Made by a program: the position numbers and the translations under genes. The notes beneath the pieces were generated by a model. It searched no databases and had not been told where the DNA came from. It saw only the letters and a list, made by a program, of their open reading frames with translations. This document shows, piece after piece, positions 1 through 4,611 of a stretch of 6,801 bases of DNA. The DNA is taken from assembly GCA_018894075.1 (NCBI GenBank), contig JAHIEB010000041.1, positions 1 to 6,801 of the forward strand, written 5' to 3'. Numbering within the stretch: position 1 is the first letter of the stretch; the number at the start of each line of letters is the position of its first letter. The stretch is from Patescibacteria group bacterium. Its GTDB lineage: Bacteria; Patescibacteriota; Minisyncoccia; Minisyncoccales; Staskawiczbacteraceae.

Positions 1-2397
1 ACAGCAGTGACAACCCCAACTAGTGACACAACTCCAAGCTACACCTTCTCATCTGATGAAGCAGGAACAATAGCTTACTTTGGAGATTGTGCATCAGCCA
101 CTACATCAGCTATAGCTTCAAACAACACAATTACCTTCAATGCTCTAGGGGAAGGAGCTCATTCAAACTGTACCCTCACTGTGACGGATGCGTACAGCAA
201 TGAGTCTGATCCATTGAGTATCACTGCCTTTACAATAGATATTTCTCCTCCTACAAGTGTCGGGATTGATTCAATGACCGCAGATTCAACTACCCAACTG
301 ACCGTCACCGCTTTAGTGGCGACTGATGTTTCTGGGCTTCATGCCACTCCTTACTATTTTGAGGAAACAGGGGAAGGGACTAATTCCGGATGGCAGGCTT
401 CAAATATATATGTTGCAACTGATTTAACCCCGGGTGCTGGCTATACATACAGAGTTAGGGCAAAGGATTTGCTGTCAAACATTTCTGAGTATTCCTCTGA
501 AGCGACAAAATACACATTAGCCAATACGCCGGGGGATGTTTCTCTTGTCCAGGCTCGGTCCGGCCAGATAACTGTCGGCTGTGATAGCAACTCCAATGCT
601 TTCGGCACCGAATACTATTTTGAAAACATATTAGCGGGTACGAACTCCGGATGGATTACAGCCACTAGCTGGGTTTCTTCTTCTTTATTCTGTAATTCAG
701 CGTACAGCTTTAAGGTTAAGGCAAGAAACGGAGATGGAGTTGAAACTGATTTTACTGATTCTTTTTCTTCTTCAACAGCTGTTTGTGGAGGCGTGACATA
801 CCAGCCTTTGTACGTGGCCTTCCCTAAAGGAGAGAACTTCTCTGTTGTTATTAATAGCCAAGATGCTATTACTAGATCTCGGGACGTCACTTTAAGGTTT
901 ACAATTACCTCGGATGTGGAGAGAGTAATGATTTCAAACTATTCTGACTTTACCGGAGCTGTTGAGTCCGACTTGACTTCCTTAACTGTTCCGTGGAGGT
1001 TGGTTGACGGCCAGGGCCCAAAAAGGGTTTATGTTAAATTCTTGAATAATTTAGGAGAGCAGTCAGGTGTTTTCACAGACGACATTTTCTTTGACCTGCC
1101 CGAGGATATCATTACAGAAATAATTGAGGTTCCTGGGGAGGTAATTAAAGAAGTAGTCCAGCTGCCAAAGAAGATTATTGAAATAATTAAAGATGTATTA
1201 AAGAGAGATGAGATTCCTGTTGAAGATGTTGTTAAAAAAGAGCCGCCAGTCTCTTTAGAAGGAAAGTGGGATGTCTTTTCTCCAAGCACATTGCGAGAGT
1301 TTGTTTTAAAGCCTTTGCCAAAGGAAATTAGAACATTGGCGGAGAAGTTTCCGAGCCTAGGCAGGACATTACAGGAAATCGGTATTGAAAAAGCGTCAGA
1401 TGTCCAGAAGCTTGAAGGCGCGACTTTTAAACTGCCCGGGCTGACAGAGGTTTTAAATCTTCAGGGAGCTATCGCAACCCAGGGCTTTGAATTGCCTCAA
1501 GGCGTGCCTTTAGCAAAGCTGACTGAGCAGGCAAAAGGCAAGATTCCTTCAGATGTTGTTTTTGCTAGAACCGGCGGAGAGCTGATTGATTACAAGATGG
1601 ATTTGAGTATTGACGAAGCGGGCAAGATTAGCCAGCAAATCAATATTTTATCGGGTCAGAAGCTGAATTTAGTGGTAAAGCCGGAAGAAAAGGTAAAGAC
1701 AATAAAAGGATACCTTGTCTTAAAGAAGAAAAAAGATGTCATGATTGATGTGGATTCTCTGGTCGCGGCTTTAGCTGGCAGTTTCTCAAGAGCGCAGGAG
1801 GAGCCCGTAGACATAGAGTTTGTCTTGTTGGAATTTGAATATACAGACCCTGACGGAGACGGCATATATACTGCCGATATTGATGCACCTGTTGTTGATG
1901 GAGAGTACGAGATTATTACAGTGATGGATTATGAGGACGGTTCTCTTGAGAATAGAGAAATCAGACTGATTACTGTTGTTGATCCTGAAGGATATATTTA
2001 CACAGAGAGCTCCAAGGGGAGGATAAGAATTAAAAAAGCAGAGGCGACGCTATACTGGCTCAATCCCGAAACAAAGGTTTTTGAAATATGGAAGGGCAAA
2101 GAGTATATGCAGCAGAACCCCCAGATTACCGATGAAACAGGAAAGTATTCTTTCTTGGTGCCAGAAGGCGAATACTATATTGAGGTTTATGCCAAAGGAT
2201 ACATTTCTTATCAGGGCAGGCCGTTCACGATAGAGGAGGGAGTTGGGGTGCATGAGAATATTAAGCTTGAAGAAAGAGCCTGGTTTACGAAGATTCTTGA
2301 TTGGAGAATCGGCCTTGCTGTTCTAGTTCTTCTCGGAACAGCATATAATTTCTATCTTTTCAGGAGGTTAAAATCAAAAAACATAGCTAAAGTATAA
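1..2397 (+). CDS. Large modular surface protein, C-terminal part (Ig/FN3-like repeats, membrane anchor); 5' end outside window
   Basis: The frame is open from base 1, so the true start lies upstream; the GTG at base 7 is only the first possible start codon inside the window. Residues are counted from that GTG. Domains in order: a Ser/Thr-rich bacterial Ig-like domain (about 1-80); two FN3-like units (about 88-260) sharing the signature YYFE-x5-TNSGW at 116-129 and 203-216; another Ig-like beta domain (about 265-362); three 11-residue proline-led repeats (364-396); a helical module (about 425-515); a mixed region with a possible calcium-binding DPDGDG (614-619); a carboxypeptidase-regulatory/SpaA-like domain (about 660-753); one membrane helix (about 766-785); and a basic tail (RRLKSK). 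This suggests an extracellular body with a C-terminal anchor and the tail in the cytoplasm. All five cysteines lie in residues 1-260. Such proteins are common in Parcubacteria but uncharacterised; adhesion or a surface coat is inference. It is probably co-transcribed with the next gene. Confidence 0.85.
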   Translation, partial: TAVTTPTSDTTPSYTFSSDEAGTIAYFGDCASATTSAIASNNTITFNALGEGAHSNCTLTVTDAYSNESDPLSITAFTIDISPPTSVGIDSMTADSTTQLTVTALVATDVSGLHATPYYFEETGEGTNSGWQASNIYVATDLTPGAGYTYRVRAKDLLSNISEYSSEATKYTLANTPGDVSLVQARSGQITVGCDSNSNAFGTEYYFENILAGTNSGWITATSWVSSSLFCNSAYSFKVKARNGDGVETDFTDSFSSSTAVCGGVTYQPLYVAFPKGENFSVVINSQDAITRSRDVTLRFTITSDVERVMISNYSDFTGAVESDLTSLTVPWRLVDGQGPKRVYVKFLNNLGEQSGVFTDDIFFDLPEDIITEIIEVPGEVIKEVVQLPKKIIEIIKDVLKRDEIPVEDVVKKEPPVSLEGKWDVFSPSTLREFVLKPLPKEIRTLAEKFPSLGRTLQEIGIEKASDVQKLEGATFKLPGLTEVLNLQGAIATQGFELPQGVPLAKLTEQAKGKIPSDVVFARTGGELIDYKMDLSIDEAGKISQQINILSGQKLNLVVKPEEKVKTIKGYLVLKKKKDVMIDVDSLVAALAGSFSRAQEEPVDIEFVLLEFEYTDPDGDGIYTADIDAPVVDGEYEIITVMDYEDGSLENREIRLITVVDPEGYIYTESSKGRIRIKKAEATLYWLNPETKVFEIWKGKEYMQQNPQITDETGKYSFLVPEGEYYIEVYAKGYISYQGRPFTIEEGVGVHENIKLEERAWFTKILDWRIGLAVLVLLGTAYNFYLFRRLKSKNIAKV
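346..654 (+). repeat. Tandem FN3-like protein repeat, two copies, ~87-residue period
   Basis: Two copies of a protein-level motif, YYFEE-TGEG-TNSGW (bases 352-393) and YYFEN-ILAG-TNSGW (bases 613-654), lie 87 residues apart. Each is followed at a similar distance by a Y-x-(Y/F)-(R/K)-V-(R/K)-A-(K/R) strand (YTYRVRAK and YSFKVKAR), as in the later strands of an FN3 fold. The DNA copies have diverged, so this is an old domain duplication and not a recent repeat. More copies may lie upstream of the window. Confidence 0.7.
1096..1194 (+). repeat. Three tandem 11-residue (hendecad) proline-led repeats in the surface protein
   Basis: Residues 364-396 of the surface protein (counted from the GTG at base 7) divide exactly into three 11-residue units: LPEDIITEIIE, VPGEVIKEVVQ and LPKKIIEIIKD. 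The pattern is a hydrophobic residue, Pro, two mostly polar residues, two hydrophobic residues, two mostly polar residues, two hydrophobic residues, then a polar residue. It sits between the beta-sandwich domains and the helical module, where a stalk or linker would be expected. The structure (helical stalk or extended rod) is inference. Confidence 0.7.
2362..2368 (+). promoter_or_regulatory. Perfect Shine-Dalgarno heptamer, AGGAGGT, poorly placed
   Basis: AGGAGGT lies inside the last codons of the surface protein gene (Arg-Arg-Leu) and ends 33 bases before the ATG at 2402. No ATG, GTG or TTG lies at the usual 5-10 base spacing. It could help ribosomes re-initiate on the small downstream gene, or it could be a chance product of two AGG arginine codons in the basic tail. 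Confidence 0.25.
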
Positions 2398-2401
2398 AAA
2401 T

Positions 2402-2764
2402 ATGTACGAATTTATCAACAAGCGCAGTGTATTAATTTTCTTGGTCGCCCTGCTGGTAGTATCCTCGCTTGGCTACACGTTATTTGTATACCAGGATTTA
2501 TGTGTAGCCAAAAAGACTATTGCCTCCTACCATCGCAATGAGAAGATTTTAAACTTCACCAATTTACTGATTGACAAGGTAATCAGAGCAGACCGGGAGG
2601 TATCTTTTGAAGACAGACTGGCTTTGGAAAACTCGATAAGAGAAATCAAAGATGATGATATCTTTAGATTGTGGCAGCAGTTTGTCGATGCAAAGACAGA
2701 GTTTGACGCCCAGCAGATGCTGGAGGAGCTGTTGGATGTTTTAGCCGGCAAGATATCGTATTAA
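2402..2764 (+). CDS. Small single-pass membrane protein, function unknown (120 aa)
   Basis: I do not recognise a characterised family. The protein has a short basic N-terminus (MYEFINKRS), one strongly hydrophobic helix at about residues 9-30, and then roughly 90 mostly helical, charged residues, including an E/D/K-rich segment (about 66-86) and a Gln/Glu/Leu-rich end (about 91-112). The positive-inside rule predicts a signal anchor with the C-terminal helical part outside. The single Cys34 follows the membrane helix but lacks a lipobox. The ATG lies 4 bases after the stop of the surface protein gene, with no Shine-Dalgarno sequence at normal distance, so translation probably depends on coupling. 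A terminator directly follows. The tight pairing suggests a job linked to the surface protein, such as anchoring, export or assembly; this is inference only. Confidence 0.8.
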   Translation: MYEFINKRSVLIFLVALLVVSSLGYTLFVYQDLCVAKKTIASYHRNEKILNFTNLLIDKVIRADREVSFEDRLALENSIREIKDDDIFRLWQQFVDAKTEFDAQQMLEELLDVLAGKISY

Positions 2765-2769
2765 GCACT

Positions 2770-2796
2770 AACTCCTGATAGTCTTAGGAGTTTTTT
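2770..2796 (+). terminator. Intrinsic (Rho-independent) terminator after the surface-protein operon
   Basis: AACTCCT (2770-2776) pairs with AGGAGTT (2786-2792). The stem can be extended by a G-U and an A-U pair to leave a 5-base loop (2779-2783). A run of six T (2791-2796) begins in the 3' arm. It lies 5 bases after the small membrane protein's stop codon, so it ends the surface-protein transcript before the nuclease promoter. Confidence 0.85.
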
Positions 2797-2812
2797 ATTA
2801 CACCGATAAATT

Positions 2813-2842
2813 TTGCATTAAAGGGAGAATAAATGATAAAAT
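2813..2842 (+). promoter_or_regulatory. Putative sigma70-type promoter of the nuclease gene
   Basis: TTGCAT (2813-2818) and TAAAAT (2837-2842) are separated by 18 bases and resemble -35 and -10 boxes. Transcription would start about 7 bases further on, at or near the ATG at 2849, giving a leaderless or almost leaderless mRNA. The 84-bp gap (2765-2848) holds only the preceding terminator, this promoter and a possible mini-ORF. Both boxes are imperfect, so confidence is moderate. Confidence 0.45.
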
Positions 2843-2856
2843 CTAATCATGCTTAA
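2833..2856 (+). other. Possible 7-codon leader ORF overlapping the nuclease start
   Basis: ATG at 2833 opens a seven-codon frame (MIKSNHA, stop TAA at 2854-2856). It is preceded by GGGAG (2823-2827) at a 5-base spacing and overlaps the nuclease ATG (2849) in another frame. It could only be translated from transcripts that start upstream of about 2823; the putative promoter here would start downstream of it. It may be a chance arrangement. Confidence 0.15.
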
Positions 2857-3544
2857 AGAAATAATTGATAAATTCTATTTGGAAAAGAATAACGACCGAC
2901 CACAGACCACCTTCTATGTTTCTGAAGCAGGCAAGTGCCCGAGAGCCATTTTTCTAAAGTTCAAAAATGCTCCCAGGAAGGAGTTTGATCCTGCACTTTT
3001 GAGGCTTTTTGACCACGGAGAGAATATGCACAGGATGATAATGAAGCCGTTATTAAGCACAAGAGATATTCATGTTGTTGCTTCAGAGGTTGATATCCCT
3101 CCCCAGGAGATAGTTAGGGGCAGGGCAGATGCTGTATTATCTGACGGGAAGGAATTGTTTGTTTTGGATATTAAAAGCTCAAACAGCATAATTTTTCGGA
3201 ATATGAGAGTTCCGAAAGAGGAGAATGTGTATCAAATACAGCTGTATCTCCATTTTTTAAAGATAAAGAGAGGAATTCTCTTATATGTTGATAAAGATAG
3301 ATTGGAGTTAAAAGAGTTTATGATTTCCTATAATAAAAAGTTGGCAGAATCATTGCTAGCCGGACTTTTGAGCTTAAAACAAAAAATAGAAAAGAATATC
3401 GTTCCTTCAAGGATTGATTCTTACCCTTCCTTGAGTCAGTGCCGGTACTGCCAGTATAAGGCGGTATGCAAACTTACTAGTGGAGAGGAGATGACGTGGG
3501 AGCAGTTAAAAGAGAGAATATCTACTTATTATTCTTGTCCGTAA
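2849..3544 (+). CDS. Cas4/RecB-like PD-(D/E)XK nuclease with predicted 4Fe-4S cluster (231 aa)
   Basis: This is a probable metal-dependent DNA exonuclease of the Cas4/RecB-like PD-(D/E)XK group. Visible motifs in order: KCPR with Cys30; His56 in FDHGENMH; Asp94 in GRAD; the catalytic D-x-K (Asp107-Ile-Lys109); and the Q-x3-Y motif (Gln129, Tyr133). At the C-terminus CRYCQYKAVC gives Cys198, Cys201 and Cys207 (C-x2-C-x5-C). Together with Cys30 these make the four-cysteine set that holds a 4Fe-4S cluster in Cas4 and AddB. The length is close to that of Cas4 and all expected catalytic residues are present. No cas1, cas2 or repeat array lies in the window, so a CRISPR role is not supported; DNA repair, recombination or processing of imported DNA are alternatives. 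It is monocistronic, preceded by its own putative promoter, and its last 23 bp overlap the end of the opposite gene. Confidence 0.85.
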   Translation: MLKEIIDKFYLEKNNDRPQTTFYVSEAGKCPRAIFLKFKNAPRKEFDPALLRLFDHGENMHRMIMKPLLSTRDIHVVASEVDIPPQEIVRGRADAVLSDGKELFVLDIKSSNSIIFRNMRVPKEENVYQIQLYLHFLKIKRGILLYVDKDRLELKEFMISYNKKLAESLLAGLLSLKQKIEKNIVPSRIDSYPSLSQCRYCQYKAVCKLTSGEEMTWEQLKERISTYYSCP

Positions 3545-4538
3545 GTGGCTCTGAAACAAACAGCTCTTTGTTGATTAAAACATAGAGTTTTTTATCTGTG
3601 TTTTGAAAATACATCTCTATCTCCCCTTTGAAGTTATCAAGACTGACAATGTTTATTATGTCTCTGTCGTCTATTTCAGATATCTTAATGCTCGGCCCGA
3701 TATTGAAAATAATATAATAGTTATTTAGCCAAAAGCAGGAGCCGATCTTCTGGGATAATTTATGTAAAAGAATTCTTTCTGTCGGATTTGAGGATTGAGC
3801 GTAATATATTTCAGAATCAGTCCAGAAAAGGAACCTAGAGTTATCAGGAGAGAAAACTATTCCGTTGGCAGGATAAAGCTCCCCCCCCTTTAAATCAAAT
3901 ATTTTCCCTTCAGAAAAAAAGATTGGAGAATCTTCGTGCGCAACATATTCAGTGTCTTTCAGAATCACCTCATTCTCATAATCGGCCAAAAGGTAGGTAT
4001 TTTCTGATTCAAACAAGATATTTTTATTTTTTTCATCCCAAAAAACTATGTCAAGGTTTTTATTCAAGGAAAACAGCTTGTTATCTATCATCTTTTCTTG
4101 GCCATTTTGTAAAAATAATGAGGAGCCAGAGGGGGAGACTGTAAAGGCGCCAATGTCTTCCCCGATTTTTTCAAAAGCAATCTCTTTTTTTATCAAAGTA
4201 ATGTTCGCCAACCTTGTAATTTGGTTGTCAAAAACACCCAGTTTTTTCTGCCACGAGTAATATCCATCTTTTTCCGCTGAAAGAATGTACTCAAGGGGAG
4301 CCAGACCCTGAATTAAGGACTGGTGTGAGAAAAACCCAGTTTTATTTTTTTGAACGCCGTTGACCAGAATGTCCACTTCCTGGGGCCATGTTTCAAGATA
4401 AAAGCCTCCGGTGGCTGTCAGCCTCCAGTTTTTGAAGTCAAAAGAATAGCCCATAGAGTAAATGATGAGCACAGGGGCCAGTGTAATGTATAAGACAGCA
4501 AAGCTGACAAACAAAATGAAGCGGGCAGTCTTTGGCAT
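3522..4538 (-). CDS. PEGA-domain membrane protein with beta-propeller-like C-terminal region (338 aa)
   Basis: The N-terminus has a short basic stretch followed by a membrane helix at about residues 6-28, acting as a signal anchor that places the rest outside the cytoplasm. Residues about 45-102 match the PEGA pattern: GGFYLETWPQEVDILVNG, a turn, then GL-x-PLEY-x-L-x-AEKDGYYSW and a closing strand. The remainder (about 120-335) is rich in short beta strands with repeated SP-(S/D)-x-S (FTVSPSGSSLFL at 132-143, VFSPDNSRFLFW at 228-239), which suggests a degenerate TolB/WD40-like propeller. This architecture recurs in Patescibacteria, but I know of no assigned function. Envelope or polysaccharide binding is inference from PEGA domains and from murA being its divergent neighbour. 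The gene ends with TAG inside the last codons of the nuclease gene. A run of eight G on the coding strand (8 C at 3881-3888) is a possible slippage site. Confidence 0.82.
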   Translation of the reverse strand: MPKTARFILFVSFAVLYITLAPVLIIYSMGYSFDFKNWRLTATGGFYLETWPQEVDILVNGVQKNKTGFFSHQSLIQGLAPLEYILSAEKDGYYSWQKKLGVFDNQITRLANITLIKKEIAFEKIGEDIGAFTVSPSGSSLFLQNGQEKMIDNKLFSLNKNLDIVFWDEKNKNILFESENTYLLADYENEVILKDTEYVAHEDSPIFFSEGKIFDLKGGELYPANGIVFSPDNSRFLFWTDSEIYYAQSSNPTERILLHKLSQKIGSCFWLNNYYIIFNIGPSIKISEIDDRDIINIVSLDNFKGEIEMYFQNTDKKLYVLINKELFVSEPLTDKNNK

Positions 4539-4547
4539 ATTTAAATG

Positions 4548-4576
4548 ATTGTAGCAGAAAAATCGCTCACTTGCAA
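4548..4576 (-). promoter_or_regulatory. Putative promoter of the PEGA gene; -35 box shared with murA
   Basis: Read on the minus strand, TTGCAA (4576-4571), a 17-base spacer and TACAAT (4553-4548) form a good sigma70-type promoter. TG one base before the -10 box (TGCTACAAT) makes it an extended -10. The predicted start lies near 4541, only about 3 bases before the ATG at 4538, so the mRNA would be nearly leaderless. The TTGCAA hexamer is self-complementary and is also the -35 box of the murA promoter. Confidence 0.6.
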
Positions 4577-4599
4577 AAAGAAGATTAAAAGATTATGAT
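4571..4599 (+). promoter_or_regulatory. Putative promoter of murA-mreB; -35 box shared with the PEGA gene
   Basis: TTGCAA (4571-4576), a 17-base spacer and TATGAT (4594-4599, five of six consensus bases) form a plausible sigma70-type promoter. The predicted start near 4606 leaves a leader of about 6 bases before the ATG at 4612, too short for a Shine-Dalgarno sequence; none is visible. Confidence 0.6.
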
Positions 4600-4611
4600 A
4601 AATTTAACTTT

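Noticed and set aside
2499..2506. Lipoprotein signal at Cys34 of the 120-aa membrane protein
   Set aside because: The residues before the Cys are Gln-Asp-Leu, which do not fit a lipobox; the hydrophobic stretch is better read as a signal anchor.
2849..3544. Nuclease as part of a CRISPR-Cas adaptation module
   Set aside because: No cas1, cas2 or effector gene and no direct repeats with spacers are present on either side within the window; Cas4-like sequence alone does not establish a CRISPR role.
3555..3572. Inverted repeat AACAAA-CAGCTC-TTTGTT near the end of the PEGA gene, as a possible terminator
   Set aside because: The six-pair stem is almost all A-T, lies within coding sequence and has no T run after it on either strand.
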